From positions 62,001 to 126,000 of the forward strand of contig NZ_FTMY01000013.1 in NCBI RefSeq assembly GCF_900156165.1: a DNA stretch of 64,000 nucleotides, given 5' to 3'. The notes under the pieces are model-generated. The model ran no database searches and was not told the DNA's origin. It saw only the letters and a program-made list of their open reading frames with translations. This document shows positions 27,078 through 36,487 of the stretch, piece by piece (position 1 is the first letter of the stretch; each line of letters begins with the position of its first letter). The position numbers and the translations under genes were made by a program. The stretch comes from Pseudacidovorax sp. RU35E. GTDB taxonomy: Bacteria > Pseudomonadota > Gammaproteobacteria > Burkholderiales > Burkholderiaceae_C.

Positions 27078-29795
27078 TCACAACGGCGGCAGCGGCTTCG
27101 ACGGCTTGCGCGGGCGGCGGGCACGGCGCGGCGCTGGCGCCCCGTCCTCGCTGCCCTTGACCGGCTTGTCCGGCGGCTGCTCCTGGCCGAAGGCCAGGGT
27201 GCGCCGCACGTCCTGCGCGTCGCCCACGGGAATGTCGCCGCCTGCGGCCTCTTCCAGCTGCGCCACCATGCGGGCGATGCGGTCGGCCACGCTCTCGTTG
27301 CTGAGCTTCTCGCGGAAGCGCTCGACCATCAGCGGAAAGGCGAAGGGCGTGGGCCGCTTGGGCTGCACCAGTTCGAGCCGCTGGCCGGCGATGCGCAGCA
27401 GGCTTTCGCGCAGGCGGGCGATGTCCAACTCCTGCGCCAGCAGCTCGGTCTCGGCCTGGGCCAGCAGGCGGTTGGCGGGGTCGTACTTGCGCAGGACCTC
27501 CCAGAACAATGAAGACGAGGCCTGCAGCTGCCGGCTGCTGCGCTTCTCGCCCGGGTAACCCTGGAAGATCAGGCCGGAGACCCGCGCGATCTCGCGGAAG
27601 CGCCGCTGCGCCAGCTCGCTGGCGTTGAGGCTGGCCAACACCTCGTGCAGCAGCGCGCCCTCGTCGTCGTGCGCGGCCAGGGCCTCCTGCGCGGACGCGT
27701 CGTGGCCGGCGCGCAGCACCTCGGGCAGCAGCTGCGGCCAATCGACCTCGGTGGCGCACAGCAGCTCGAAGCCGTAGTCGTTGACCGCGATGGAGAAGGT
27801 GCGCGGCGCATGCTGCGCCACCCGCCAGGCCAGCAGGCTGGCCAGCCCCAGGTGCACATGCCGGCCGGCAAAGGGATAGAGGAACAGGTGCCAGCCCTCG
27901 CGCGTGCGCAGCGCCTCGGCCACCAGCGTCTCGGGCGTGGGCAGGCGCGACCAGGCCTGCTGGATCTCCAGCAGTGGGCGCACGGCCTGCAGCTCGGGCG
28001 AGTCGTAGCGGCCCTCGGCGGCCAGCGCCAGCTGCTGCACCGTGGCATCGGCCAGCGTGGTGGACAGCGGCATGCGCCCGCCGTTCCAGCGCGGCACGGC
28101 CGGGCGCTGGCCGCTCGCGCGGCGCACCCAGGCGGTCATCTCGCGGATGCGCACCAGCTCCAGCATCCGGCCACCGAAGAGGAAGCAGTCGCCGGGCTTC
28201 ATGCGGGCGACAAAGCTTTCTTCCACCGTGCCGATGCGCGCGCCGCCGACGAACTGCACGCTCATGCTGGCGTCGCTGACGATGGTGCCGATGTTGCTGC
28301 GGTGCCGCCGGGCCAGCCGCGCGTCCGGCACGCGCCACACGCCTTCGGCATCGGGCACCACGCGGTGGTAGTCGGGGTAGGCGGCGAGCGACGGGCCGCC
28401 CTGGCGCACGAAGTCGAGGCACCACTGCCAGCTGGCCGGCGACAGGTGCGCATAGGCGGCCGTGCGCCGCACCTCGTCGTAGAGGGCCTCGGGTGTGAAG
28501 CCGCCGCCCAGCGCCACCGTCACCAGGTGCTGCACCAGCACGTCCAGCGGCTCGCGCGGCGTGTGGCGCGACTCGATGTGGCCGGCCGCGATGGCGTCGC
28601 GCGCGGCGGCGCCTTCGACCAGCTCCAGGCTGTGGGTGGGCACGATGCTCACGCGCGAGGGCCGGCCCGGCGCATGGCCCGAGCGGCCGGCGCGCTGCAG
28701 CAGCCGCGCCACGCCCTTGGGCGAGCCGATCTGCAGCACGCGCTCGACCGGCAGAAAGTCCACGCCCAGGTCCAGGCTGGAGGTGCAGACCACCGCCTTG
28801 AGCTGGCCACTTTTGAGGCCCAGTTCCACCCACTCGCGCACTGCGCGGTCGAGCGAGCCGTGGTGCAGCGCGATCAGCCCCGCCCAGTCGGGCCGGGCCT
28901 CCAGCAGCGCCTGGTACCAGATCTCGGACTGCGAGCGGGTGTTGGTGAAGACCAGCGTGCTCGGGCTGGCGTCGACCTCCTGCACCACCTGCGGCAGCAT
29001 CGCCAGGCCCAGGTGGCCGCCCCAGGGAAAGCGGTCGGTGCGGCCCGGCAGCAGGGTGTCGACCACCAGCGTCTTGGGCACCTGGCCCTGCACCAGGACG
29101 CCGGCCTCCCCAGGCCCCAGCAGCGCGCCCATGGCCTCGTGCAGATTGCCCAGGGTGGCGGACATGGCCCACGCCATGAGCCCCGCATTCCAGCCGCGCA
29201 GGCGGGCCAGCGCCAGCTGCACCTGCACGCCGCGCTTGTTGCCCAGCAGCTCGTGCCATTCGTCCACCACCACCAGGCGCAGGTGGCGCAGGCGCTCCTG
29301 CGCGTCGGCGCGGGCCAGCATCAGCGACAGGCTCTCGGGCGTGGTGACCAGCAAAGTGGGCAGACGCTGGTTCTGCGCGCTGCGCTCGGAAGATGACGTA
29401 TCGCCGCTGCGTGCGCCGGCCGCCCAATGCGGTGCGGCGAGGGGCAGCGGCTCGGACAGGGCGCGCAGCGAATCGGCGGCCAGGGCGCGCATCGGCGTGA
29501 TCCACAGCACCGTGAGCGGCGGTGGCGCGGTGCCTTTGGTTGCGGCGTCGGCCGTCGGCGGCTCGCCCGCCAGCGCCTGCAGGGCGCCCAGCCACACCGC
29601 ATACGTCTTGCCCGCGCCGGTGGTCGCATGAAGCAGGCCGGAGCGGCCGGCCGCGATGGCGGCCCACACCTCGCGCTGGAAGGCGAAGGGCTGCCAGCCG
29701 CGGGCGTCGAACCAGTGCTGGACGGCGGCTTCGACGGGCCGTGCAGGCACATCGTTCGAAGGGGCGGCGGGCGATCGGGCAGGCCGGCGAGGCAT
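27078..29795 (-). CDS. Ligase-associated Lhr-type DEXH helicase
   Basis: 905 residues, a superfamily 2 helicase of the short 'Lhr-core' form. Motifs in order: Q-like [11 protein letters not shown], Walker [14 protein letters not shown], Ia [78 protein letters not shown] winged-helix and the Lhr-specific C-terminal domain follow. The tail is short and basic ([17 protein letters not shown]). It translocates on single-stranded DNA 3' to 5' in characterised relatives. The start at 29795 was chosen over an upstream ATG because the conserved part begins soon after it. Partners: PdeM downstream, ligase and exonuclease beyond the inserted block. Confidence 0.93.
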   Translation of the reverse strand: MPRRPARSPAAPSNDVPARPVEAAVQHWFDARGWQPFAFQREVWAAIAAGRSGLLHATTGAGKTYAVWLGALQALAGEPPTADAATKGTAPPPLTVLWITPMRALAADSLRALSEPLPLAAPHWAAGARSGDTSSSERSAQNQRLPTLLVTTPESLSLMLARADAQERLRHLRLVVVDEWHELLGNKRGVQVQLALARLRGWNAGLMAWAMSATLGNLHEAMGALLGPGEAGVLVQGQVPKTLVVDTLLPGRTDRFPWGGHLGLAMLPQVVQEVDASPSTLVFTNTRSQSEIWYQALLEARPDWAGLIALHHGSLDRAVREWVELGLKSGQLKAVVCTSSLDLGVDFLPVERVLQIGSPKGVARLLQRAGRSGHAPGRPSRVSIVPTHSLELVEGAAARDAIAAGHIESRHTPREPLDVLVQHLVTVALGGGFTPEALYDEVRRTAAYAHLSPASWQWCLDFVRQGGPSLAAYPDYHRVVPDAEGVWRVPDARLARRHRSNIGTIVSDASMSVQFVGGARIGTVEESFVARMKPGDCFLFGGRMLELVRIREMTAWVRRASGQRPAVPRWNGGRMPLSTTLADATVQQLALAAEGRYDSPELQAVRPLLEIQQAWSRLPTPETLVAEALRTREGWHLFLYPFAGRHVHLGLASLLAWRVAQHAPRTFSIAVNDYGFELLCATEVDWPQLLPEVLRAGHDASAQEALAAHDDEGALLHEVLASLNASELAQRRFREIARVSGLIFQGYPGEKRSSRQLQASSSLFWEVLRKYDPANRLLAQAETELLAQELDIARLRESLLRIAGQRLELVQPKRPTPFAFPLMVERFREKLSNESVADRIARMVAQLEEAAGGDIPVGDAQDVRRTLAFGQEQPPDKPVKGSEDGAPAPRRARRPRKPSKPLPPL

Positions 29796-29956
29796 GGGGC
29801 GATTACAGCAAAGGCCGCCGCGCCGGGGTGCAGGCCGAGAGGCCGTGATGGAAGCCAGAGGCAAAGCCCATGCGCCTCGGCCTGGACCCGGCGCCGTCCT
29901 GGTGCCGGGAGACGACGCCGCCCGTCTCTGCGCGGCAGTCAGTGGCTCCATAGATA

Positions 29957-29970
29957 GGACCAGTTGGTCC
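29957..29970. promoter_or_regulatory. Palindrome GGACCA-GT-TGGTCC upstream of the Bug receptor gene
   Basis: Perfect 6-bp arms, 59 bp before the start codon at 30029, within a less G+C-rich patch (TCCATAGATAGGACCAG). Position and form suit a GntR-type operator; the GntR/UTRA gene two genes downstream is the natural candidate. Binding is inference. Confidence 0.5.
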
Positions 29971-30028
29971 CATTGAACGCCCCCGCCCCGCTGCCTAGCA
30001 TGCCCCCCAATCACAAGGAGACAGCCCG

Positions 30029-31000
30029 ATGACATTCCCGCGCACCCGCCGCGCCGCGCTGGCCGCGCTGCTGGCCGCCACCGCCGTCCTGCCGGGCCTT
30101 GCGCTCGCGCAGGAAGGCAGACCTCTCACCATCGTCGTGGGCAGCCCGGCCGGCGGCACCACCGACACCCTGGCCCGCATCATCGGCCGCATGATGAGCG
30201 AGAGCCTGGGCCGGCCGGTGGTGGTCGAGAACCGGGCGGGCGCCGGCGGCAACATCGCCGCCGCCTATGTGGCCAAGGCGCCGCCCGACGGCAGCACGCT
30301 GCTGATGAGCTTCACCGGCCACACCATCAACGCCACGCTCTACAAGAACCTGGGCTTCGACCCGGTCAAGGACTTCACTCCCATCACCATGGTGGCGCGC
30401 GTGCCCAGCGTGCTGATCGCCCGCAAGGGCGTGCCCTTCAACGACCTGGCGGGGCTCATCGCGTTCGCGAAGAAGAACCCGGGCAAGCTCAACTTCGCCA
30501 TCGGCGCGCAGGGCTCCTCGCTGCACCTGGCCAGCGAGCAGTTCAAGATGATGACGGGCACCGACATCGTCAACGTGCCCTACAAGGGCACCAACCCGGC
30601 ACTGGCGGACGTGCTGGCCGGCACGGTCGACCTGATGTTCGCCAGCGCCGTCAATGTGCTGCCGCATGCCAAGGGCGGCGCCATCCAGCTGCTGGGCGTG
30701 AGCACGCGCGAGCCACTGGCGCAGTTCCCGGGCGTGCCGCCCATCGGCCGCACCGTCAAGGGCTTCGAGTCGCAGGCCTGGTTCGGCCTGTTCGGCCCGG
30801 CGCGGATGCCGCAGGACGTGACGGACAAGCTCTACGCCGCCGTCAAGGCCGCCATCGATTCGCCGGCCTACCAGGAGCGCATGCAGACCGAGGCGGCCAC
30901 CGCCGTGCACATGACGCCGCCGCAGTTCGGCCAGTTCGTGGCGCAGGACGTGCAGGATTGGGCGAAGATCATCAAGGCCTCGGGCGCGACCGTCGATTGA
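30029..31000 (+). CDS. Bug/TctC-family solute receptor
   Basis: 323 residues. A perfect AAGGAG lies 8 bases before the ATG. Signal peptide to about LALAQ (residue 27), then the TctC fold with the family motifs [60 protein letters not shown] and [20 protein letters not shown]. These receptors bind carboxylates, amides or aromatics for tripartite tricarboxylate carriers. No TctA/TctB genes are near, as is common in Burkholderiales. It is divergent from the helicase gene and followed by its probable GntR regulator; together they interrupt the DNA-repair module. Confidence 0.92.
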   Translation: MTFPRTRRAALAALLAATAVLPGLALAQEGRPLTIVVGSPAGGTTDTLARIIGRMMSESLGRPVVVENRAGAGGNIAAAYVAKAPPDGSTLLMSFTGHTINATLYKNLGFDPVKDFTPITMVARVPSVLIARKGVPFNDLAGLIAFAKKNPGKLNFAIGAQGSSLHLASEQFKMMTGTDIVNVPYKGTNPALADVLAGTVDLMFASAVNVLPHAKGGAIQLLGVSTREPLAQFPGVPPIGRTVKGFESQAWFGLFGPARMPQDVTDKLYAAVKAAIDSPAYQERMQTEAATAVHMTPPQFGQFVAQDVQDWAKIIKASGATVD

Positions 31001-31100
31001 TCCGTCCGCGCTTCGGCGGCAGTCCTTGCACCGCGGACAAGGACGACCGACGCCAGGGTCCGCCTTGCCCGGCGTCAACGGCCCTCCTACATTCGGCCGC

Positions 31101-31886
31101 ATGCCTGCCGCCGAACCCTCCCTCCTGCCGCGCTTCCAGCAGGTGCGACTGCTGCTGCGCGAGCGCCTGAAATCCGGCCACTACGAACGGGGCCTGCCGC
31201 TGCCCGGAGAGCGCCAACTGGCCCGGGAATTCGGCGTCGCCCGCGTGACCGTGCGCACGGCGCTGGCCCGCCTGCAGGAAGAAGGGCTGGTGATGCGCAT
31301 GCGCGGCAAGGGCACCCTGCCCACCGGCACGGGCGAGCCGCCGCGGCACCTGCCCCTGCGCGCCGGTTTGCTCGACAGCATCGTCAGCCTGGGCGAGCGC
31401 ACGCGGGTGCAGGTGCTGGACCACGGCGTGGTGGAAGCGCCTTCGCACGCGGCCGAGGCGCTGGGCCTCGCGGCCGGCGCGCCGGTGCTGCGGGTGGTGC
31501 GCATCCGCAAGTTCAAGACGCAGCCTTTTCTGTACTCCGAAGTCTTCCTGCCGGCCGACCTGGCCACGGCGGTGCAGCGGCACACGCTGCAGGACATGCC
31601 CATGCTGGTCGCGCTGGAGCAGCATGGCGTGCAGGTCGATTCGGCGGAGCAGACCATGGGCGCCGCCCTGGCCGACCTGCAGGTGGCCCAGGCCCTGCGC
31701 ATGCAGGCCGGCGAGCCGCTGCTGCGCATCGCGCGCGTGGTGTGCGATGCCGCGGGCCGGCCGGTGCAGTACCTCACCGGCCTGTACCACCCCGGCCGCT
31801 ACGAGTACCACATGCGACTGTCGCGCGTGGGCGGGCCGACGCGGGTGTGGATCGAGAACAACCGGCCGCAGAACGGGCCGGGCTGA
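31101..31886 (+). CDS. GntR-family regulator, HutC/UTRA type
   Basis: 261 residues. N-terminal winged helix (about residues 10-75: LPRFQQVRLLLRERLKSGHY, LPGERQLAREFGVARVTVRT, LQEEGLVMRMRGKGT), then a UTRA ligand domain (about 95-245, including VLRVVRIRKFKTQPFLYSEV and GRPVQYLTGLYHPGRYEYHM). It stands 100 bp behind the Bug receptor gene and probably controls it through the palindrome at 29957-29970. The ATG at 31101 was chosen as the first start giving a normal N-terminus. Its 3' end meets brnA tail to tail with a 10-bp gap and no terminator. Confidence 0.9.
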   Translation: MPAAEPSLLPRFQQVRLLLRERLKSGHYERGLPLPGERQLAREFGVARVTVRTALARLQEEGLVMRMRGKGTLPTGTGEPPRHLPLRAGLLDSIVSLGERTRVQVLDHGVVEAPSHAAEALGLAAGAPVLRVVRIRKFKTQPFLYSEVFLPADLATAVQRHTLQDMPMLVALEQHGVQVDSAEQTMGAALADLQVAQALRMQAGEPLLRIARVVCDAAGRPVQYLTGLYHPGRYEYHMRLSRVGGPTRVWIENNRPQNGPG

Positions 31887-31896
31887 ATAAACGCCT

Positions 31897-32178
31897 TCAG
31901 TGATGGGCGCTCAGGGCCAGGGCGTTGCGCAGCAGGCTGTTCACCCGCGTCTGCCAGCCCGGCCCGCTGCGCTTGAGGGCTTCGAGCACGTCGGCATCCA
32001 CGCGCATGGTGAGTGCCACCTTGGGCTGGGCCAGCCGCGGCCGGCCACGCGCGGGCCGCAAGGCCGCCAATTGCGCATCGTCCAACGGCAGGTTGTCCGG
32101 ATCGTCCAGGGCCGCCGCAGTGAGGGCGTCGTCCTCGACGGCCGTCGGGGCTGTGAGTTCAGGGCGCTTCTTGTTCAT
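31897..32178 (-). CDS. brnA: BrnA-type antitoxin
   Basis: 93 residues. The C-terminal ribbon-helix-helix type domain is clear (PKVALTMRVDADVLEALKRS, then GPGWQTRVNSLLRNAL), the DUF4415/BrnA signature. The acidic N-terminal half (DDALTAAALDDPDNLPLDDA) would wrap the toxin. It neutralises BrnT and with it represses the operon in the characterised Brucella system. Second gene of a two-gene unit; its start lies 20 bases inside the brnT gene, the usual order toxin then antitoxin. Confidence 0.9.
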   Translation of the reverse strand: MNKKRPELTAPTAVEDDALTAAALDDPDNLPLDDAQLAALRPARGRPRLAQPKVALTMRVDADVLEALKRSGPGWQTRVNSLLRNALALSAHH

Positions 32179-32431
32179 AACGTCGGAATTCCCGCAGGTT
32201 GGCCTTGCGAAGGCTGATCACCCGGCGCACGTCAGCCCGGTCGGTGAACACCACCACCCAGAGCCGGCCGGCCATGGGCGCCAGTGCGACCTGACGCGGC
32301 TCGCCATAGTCGCGCCGCAGGTCGGGCGCTACCAGCGCATGGTCCCAGTCGAGGTCGCATGCCCTGGCGAGCGAGACACCGTGCTTGGCCTGGTTGAGGG
32401 CATCCTTGCCCGTGTCGAAAACCCATTCCAC
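32159..32431 (-). CDS. brnT: BrnT-type ribonuclease toxin
   Basis: 90 residues from a GTG start (VEW...). Family features: FDTGKDALNQAKHGVSLARA at the N-terminus, DYGEPRQVALAPMAGRLWVV in the middle, and the C-terminal RVISLRKANLREFRRYEQ with the conserved basic and Glu residues. BrnT toxins are RelE-like RNases that stop translation. All expected active-site positions appear present, so it is probably functional. A dyad lies just upstream, and the ATP-dependent ligase gene ends 53 bp before it. Confidence 0.9.
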   Translation of the reverse strand: MEWVFDTGKDALNQAKHGVSLARACDLDWDHALVAPDLRRDYGEPRQVALAPMAGRLWVVVFTDRADVRRVISLRKANLREFRRYEQEAP

Positions 32432-32447
32432 CCTGATTTTTTGTGTT

Positions 32448-32463
32448 GGCGAAAAATATCGCC
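32448..32463. promoter_or_regulatory. Operator-like dyad in front of brnT
   Basis: GGCGA-AAAATA-TCGCC with an A+T-rich centre, 17 bp ahead of the GTG start, in an A/T-rich patch (ATTTTTTGTGTTGGCGAAA). Next to it lies a second dyad, CCTCC-AG-GGAGG (32462-32473). Probably the BrnA binding region and promoter of the toxin-antitoxin unit. Confidence 0.5.
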
Positions 32464-32484
32464 TCCAGGGAGGTTATCAGACGA

Positions 32485-34170
32485 TCATGCCGGCAACAAA
32501 GCCTGCAGCGTCTGCAAGGTATCGGCCTCCTCCACCGGCTTGTCCTGCCGCCAGCGCAGCATGCGCGGGAAGCGGGTGGCGATGCCGCTCTTGTGGCGGG
32601 GGCTGCGGGCGATGCCTTCGAAGCCGAGTTCGAAAACCAGCGTGGGCCGCACGCTGCGCACCGGCCCGAAGCTCTCGATGGTGGTCTTGCGGATGACCGC
32701 GTCGACCTTCGCCATCTCGGCGTCGGTGAGGCCCGAATAGGCCTTGGCAAAGGGCACCAGCTGGCGGCCCTCCTGCTCCGGCGGGCCGTCCCACACGGCG
32801 AAGGTGTAGTCGCTGTAGAGGCTGGCACGGCGGCCGTGGCCGCGCTGGGCGTAGATGAGCACGGCGTCGACCGTGAGCGGGTCGATCTTCCACTTCCACC
32901 ACAGGCCGACGTCCTTGGTGCGGCCGACGCCGTACTGCGCGTCGCGGCGCTTGAGCATGAAGCCCTCCACGCCCAGGCTGCGGGAGGCCTCGCGCTGGCG
33001 CGCCAGATCGGCCCAGCTGTCGCCAGTGAGCACGGGGCTGGGGCGCAGCACCGGATGGTTCACCTCGGCCAGCAGGGCCTCGAGCCGCGCGCGGCGCTCG
33101 TGCTGGGGCAGGGGACGCAGGTCCTGCCCGGCTTCTTCAAGCAGGTCGTAGGCGAGCAGCACGACGGGCAGCTCCCGCAGCAGCTTGGGGCCGAGCGTCT
33201 TGCGGCCGATGCGCTTCTGCAGTTCGGCGAAGGGCTGCACGCGGCCGGCGGTGCGCACGGGCGCGGAGCCCTCCACCGGCTCGTCGCGCCAGACCACGAT
33301 CTCGCCATCCAGCACCGTGCCCTCGGGCAACACGTGGCCCAGCGCGGACAGCTCGGGAAAGCGCTCGCTGACCAGCTCCTCGCCACGCGACCAGATCCAG
33401 GCCTGACCGCCGCGGCAGACGACCTGTGCGCGGATGCCGTCCCACTTCCATTCGACCTGCCAGCCCGAGGGCGGGCCCAGCAGTTCGTCGAAGCGTGCGA
33501 GCGGCTCGTTGAACGGATGGGCCAGGAAGAAGGGATAGGGCTGGCCGCCGCTGATGGGCGCCCCCTCGCCATCCGCGCCTTCGGGCGCAATCAGGGACGC
33601 ATAGTCCACCTCTCCAGGACGCGCGCCGATGTGGGTGTAGCCCATCAATCGCTGCGCGACGCGCTTGGGGTCCAGTCCACCCACGGCCGCGAGCGCCTGC
33701 GTGACCTGCAGCTTGGACACGCCGACGCGGAAGGCGCCGGTGATGAGCTTGAAGTAGACGAGCCGCTCCTCCGGCGCCAGCAGTCGCCATTGCGCACGCA
33801 GCGTGTCGGGCAGGCCCTCGGCCGGCGCGCCGCGCAGGGGCAGCAGGTGCTGCTCCACCCAGTCGGCCAGGCCCAGCTCGTGGGTGCCGTCGGAAGGCGG
33901 CAGCAGCAGCGCGATGGTCTCGGCCAGATCGCCCACGGCCTCGTAGCTTTCGACGAACAGCCATTCGGGCAGGCCCGCGGCCTCCTGCGCCAGCAGGCGC
34001 AGCAGCTTCACGGGCACCAGCTGGCGCGGCTTGCCGCCCGCGAGGAAGTACACCGCCCAGGCCGCATCGCGCGGCGGCGCGGCGCGCAGGTAGCGTTGCA
34101 GGGCGGCCTGCTTGACCAGGTTGGAGGTGCTGGCGTCCAGCTCGCGGTAGAGGGCGGCGAAGGCTTTCAT
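32485..34170 (-). CDS. ATP-dependent DNA ligase of the ligase-associated damage module
   Basis: 561 residues. N-terminal DNA-binding domain (about 1-200: MKAFAALYRELDASTSNLVK, KLITGAFRVGVSKLQVTQAL), then nucleotidyltransferase domain with catalytic Lys242 in VEWKWDGIRAQ, GTVLDGEIVVWRD, GVEGFMLKRRDAQYG and LWWKWKIDPLTVDAVLIYAQ, then the OB domain ending with the family tail KPVEEADTLQTLQALLP. It joins nicked DNA using ATP. This is the stand-alone ligase that accompanies Lhr-type helicase, PdeM and exonuclease, distinct from LigD. It overlaps the exonuclease stop by 4 bases (ATGA). Confidence 0.94.
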   Translation of the reverse strand: MKAFAALYRELDASTSNLVKQAALQRYLRAAPPRDAAWAVYFLAGGKPRQLVPVKLLRLLAQEAAGLPEWLFVESYEAVGDLAETIALLLPPSDGTHELGLADWVEQHLLPLRGAPAEGLPDTLRAQWRLLAPEERLVYFKLITGAFRVGVSKLQVTQALAAVGGLDPKRVAQRLMGYTHIGARPGEVDYASLIAPEGADGEGAPISGGQPYPFFLAHPFNEPLARFDELLGPPSGWQVEWKWDGIRAQVVCRGGQAWIWSRGEELVSERFPELSALGHVLPEGTVLDGEIVVWRDEPVEGSAPVRTAGRVQPFAELQKRIGRKTLGPKLLRELPVVLLAYDLLEEAGQDLRPLPQHERRARLEALLAEVNHPVLRPSPVLTGDSWADLARQREASRSLGVEGFMLKRRDAQYGVGRTKDVGLWWKWKIDPLTVDAVLIYAQRGHGRRASLYSDYTFAVWDGPPEQEGRQLVPFAKAYSGLTDAEMAKVDAVIRKTTIESFGPVRSVRPTLVFELGFEGIARSPRHKSGIATRFPRMLRWRQDKPVEEADTLQTLQALLPA

Positions 34171-35264
34171 GACGCCTCGGGATGGGCGGTGGCCTCGGGC
34201 GCGTCGGCGATGTCCTCGTCGCCGTACTCGGTGGCGAAGCCCTGCGCGTCCAGCCCGTTCTCGCGCAGCCAGCGCACCAGCACCGCCACGCTGCCGTGCG
34301 TGACCATCACCCGCTCGGCGCCCGTGGCCGCGATGGCGTTGTGCAGGCCGGGCCAGTCGGCGTGGTCGCTCATGACGAAGCCGCGGTCCACCCCGCGGCG
34401 GCGGCGGGTGCCGCGCAGCAGCATCCAGCCGCTGGCGAAGGCATCCGAGGCATTGGCGCCGAAGCGGCGTATCCACGGCGTGCCCTGCGCTGACGGGGGC
34501 GCCACCACCAGGGCGCGGCGCAGCATCGCGGCGTCGACGCCAGGGTCGGTCACGCGCAGCGTGGGCGGCAACGCCACACCCGCGGCGCGGTAGACGGCAT
34601 TGAGCGGCTCCACGGCGCCATGCACCACGATCGGCCCGATGGAGGCGTCGACGCCATGCAGCATGCGCTGCGCCTTGCCGAAGGCATAGCCCAGCAGCAC
34701 GCTGGCACGGCCTTCCTCGGCGTTGCGCCGCCACCAGTCGTCGATCTGCGCGAAGAGCTCGGGCTGCGTGGGCCAGCGGTAGATGGGCAGGCCGAAGGTG
34801 GACTCGGTGATGAAGCAGTCGCAGCGCACCGGCTCGAAGGGCGTGCAGGTGCCGTCGGGCTCGGTCTTGTAGTCGCCCGAGGCCACCCAGACCTGGCCGC
34901 CGTGCTCCAGCCGCACCTGCGCCGAGCCGAGCACATGGCCGGCCGGATGCAGCGAGATGCGCACGCCGTTGTGCTCGATGGCCTGGCCATAAGGCAGGGT
35001 CTGCAGCGTGATGTCGGCACCCAGCCGCGCGCGCAGGATGCCTTCGCCCTGCTCGTGCGCCAGGTAGTGCTGATGGCCCCAACGGGCATGGTCGGAATGG
35101 CCGTGCGTGATGACGGCCCGGTCCACGGGGCGCCAGGGGTCGATGTAGAAGTCGCCGGGCGGGCAATACAGGCCCTCGGGGCGGGCGACGACCAGATCGC
35201 CGGGGCGCGACGCGGCGCGCGGTGGCGGGAGCGATTCGGTCTCGGGCGGTGTCTCCGTGGGCAT
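34167..35264 (-). CDS. Ligase-associated DNA exonuclease (metallo-beta-lactamase fold)
   Basis: 365 residues. Beta-lactamase/beta-CASP fold relative of SNM1/Artemis and mRNA 3'-end nucleases: AVITHGHSDHARWGH (metal motif HxHxDH), HPAGHVLGSAQV, ASGDYKTEPDG, ITESTFGLPIYRWP and the C-terminal GFVMSDHADWPGL. Predicted to resect or trim DNA ends ahead of the ligase, with which it is translationally coupled. First gene of the split exo-lig...lhr-pdeM set. The intergenic gap to the LysR gene (162 bp) must contain both promoters; I see no clear boxes. Confidence 0.93.
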   Translation of the reverse strand: MPTETPPETESLPPPRAASRPGDLVVARPEGLYCPPGDFYIDPWRPVDRAVITHGHSDHARWGHQHYLAHEQGEGILRARLGADITLQTLPYGQAIEHNGVRISLHPAGHVLGSAQVRLEHGGQVWVASGDYKTEPDGTCTPFEPVRCDCFITESTFGLPIYRWPTQPELFAQIDDWWRRNAEEGRASVLLGYAFGKAQRMLHGVDASIGPIVVHGAVEPLNAVYRAAGVALPPTLRVTDPGVDAAMLRRALVVAPPSAQGTPWIRRFGANASDAFASGWMLLRGTRRRRGVDRGFVMSDHADWPGLHNAIAATGAERVMVTHGSVAVLVRWLRENGLDAQGFATEYGDEDIADAPEATAHPEAS

Positions 35265-35426
35265 GGCCCGCCGATGTTAGGCAGCAGCGCGCGCGGGCGC
35301 ATGCCCCGGCGGGCGCTTCGCCCTGTGGGCGGGTGCCTACGCCTGCGCCGGGCCTGGGCGTTCCTGCGGCCGTACATGCGGCTCGGCACGCCACGCTGCG
35401 GCAGCCCCCCTGCACAATGCGCCGCC

Positions 35427-36332
35427 ATGCTCCACCCGCCGCGCTCCTTCGTCTATCTGGATGCCGTCGCCCGCGCCGGCTCGATCCGCAAGGCGGCGGA
35501 GACCTTGCACGTGGCCTCGACGGCGCTCAACCGCAAGATCCTGGAGATCGAGGCCGAAATCGGCACGCCGCTGTTCGAGCGCCTGCCGCGCGGCGTGCGG
35601 CTGACGGCCGCGGGCGAGGTGCTGCTGACGACCGTGCGCCGCACGCTGGGCGACCTGCGTTCGGCCGCCTCGCAGATCGAGCAACTGCGCGGACTGGTGC
35701 GGGGAACGGTGCGCGTCGGTTGCGCCGAATCGGTGGCCACCGACCTCATGCCGCGCACCATCGCGCTCTACCAGCAGGCGCACCCTGGCGTGCAGTTCCA
35801 GCTGGTGTCGGGCGTGACGGCGCAGCTGCTGCAGCAGCTGATGGCCGACGACGTGGAGATGGTGCTGGTGCACGACCCGCAGCCTTCCGAATCGGTGCGG
35901 GTGATCAGCGCCATCGACCAGCCCCTGTGCGCCATGCTGCGTCCCGACCATCCCCTGGCCGGCCGCGAGAGCCTGCGCCTGGCCGACTGCCAGGAGTTCG
36001 TGGTGGCGCTGGGCGACCGCTCTTTCGGCAGCCGGCGGCTGCTCGACGCGGTGATGGCCCGCTCGCGGCTGCAGCTCAAGGTGGCGCTGGAGGCGAGCAC
36101 GGTGCAGACACTCAAGGAATTCACCCGGCAGACGGGGGCCATCAGCTTCCAGTTCCAGATCGGCACGCTGCGCGAGGCCCGCACCGGCGAGCTGGTGTCG
36201 ATCCCGCTCACCGACCGGTCGCTCACCAGCAGCCAGCTGGTGCTGGCCACGCGCGAGGGGCGGGTACTGCCGATCGCGGCGCTGTCCTTCCAGGAGGCGC
36301 TGGTCAACGCGCTGGCGGCGCTGCCGCCCTGA
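35427..36332 (+). CDS. LysR-family regulator
   Basis: 301 residues. HTH at residues about 5-65 (SFVYLDAVARAGSIRKAAET, LHVASTALNRKILEIEAEIG, TPLFERLPRGVRLTAAGEVL), then the LysR ligand domain from about 90 (RGTVRVGCAESVATDLMPRT, VALGDRSFGSRRLLDAVMAR). Typical length. It is on the same strand as the catabolic cluster that starts 155 bp downstream and may regulate it, although LysR genes more often face their target. An overlapping ATG ten bases earlier is in another frame. Confidence 0.9.
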   Translation: MLHPPRSFVYLDAVARAGSIRKAAETLHVASTALNRKILEIEAEIGTPLFERLPRGVRLTAAGEVLLTTVRRTLGDLRSAASQIEQLRGLVRGTVRVGCAESVATDLMPRTIALYQQAHPGVQFQLVSGVTAQLLQQLMADDVEMVLVHDPQPSESVRVISAIDQPLCAMLRPDHPLAGRESLRLADCQEFVVALGDRSFGSRRLLDAVMARSRLQLKVALEASTVQTLKEFTRQTGAISFQFQIGTLREARTGELVSIPLTDRSLTSSQLVLATREGRVLPIAALSFQEALVNALAALPP

Positions 36333-36392
36333 GTTCCACGGTCTTCCCGGGCCGGCGTGACCCGCCTGGCACGAAAGCCGCTTGCGGCGGAA

Positions 36393-36425
36393 ATTGTGCA
36401 CAATCAAATTCGTGAAGTGCACAAT
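36393..36425. promoter_or_regulatory. Tandem TTGTGCACAA-type operator sites at head of catabolic cluster
   Basis: ATTGTGCACAAT (36393-36404) is a perfect 12-bp palindrome. A second GTGCACAAT (36417-36425) repeats its core exactly 21 bp further, two helical turns, so both sites face the same side of DNA. TTGTGCACAA-like sites are common for FCD-type GntR regulators; one is encoded within this cluster (38695-39405). The sites lie 63-95 bp ahead of the Bug receptor start. Confidence 0.65.
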
Positions 36426-36487
36426 CCAGGTGCAGGCACTTCCCAAGGCGAAGCGCGGCACCCGCCCAACCTTCCGCTGGAGCCGCC

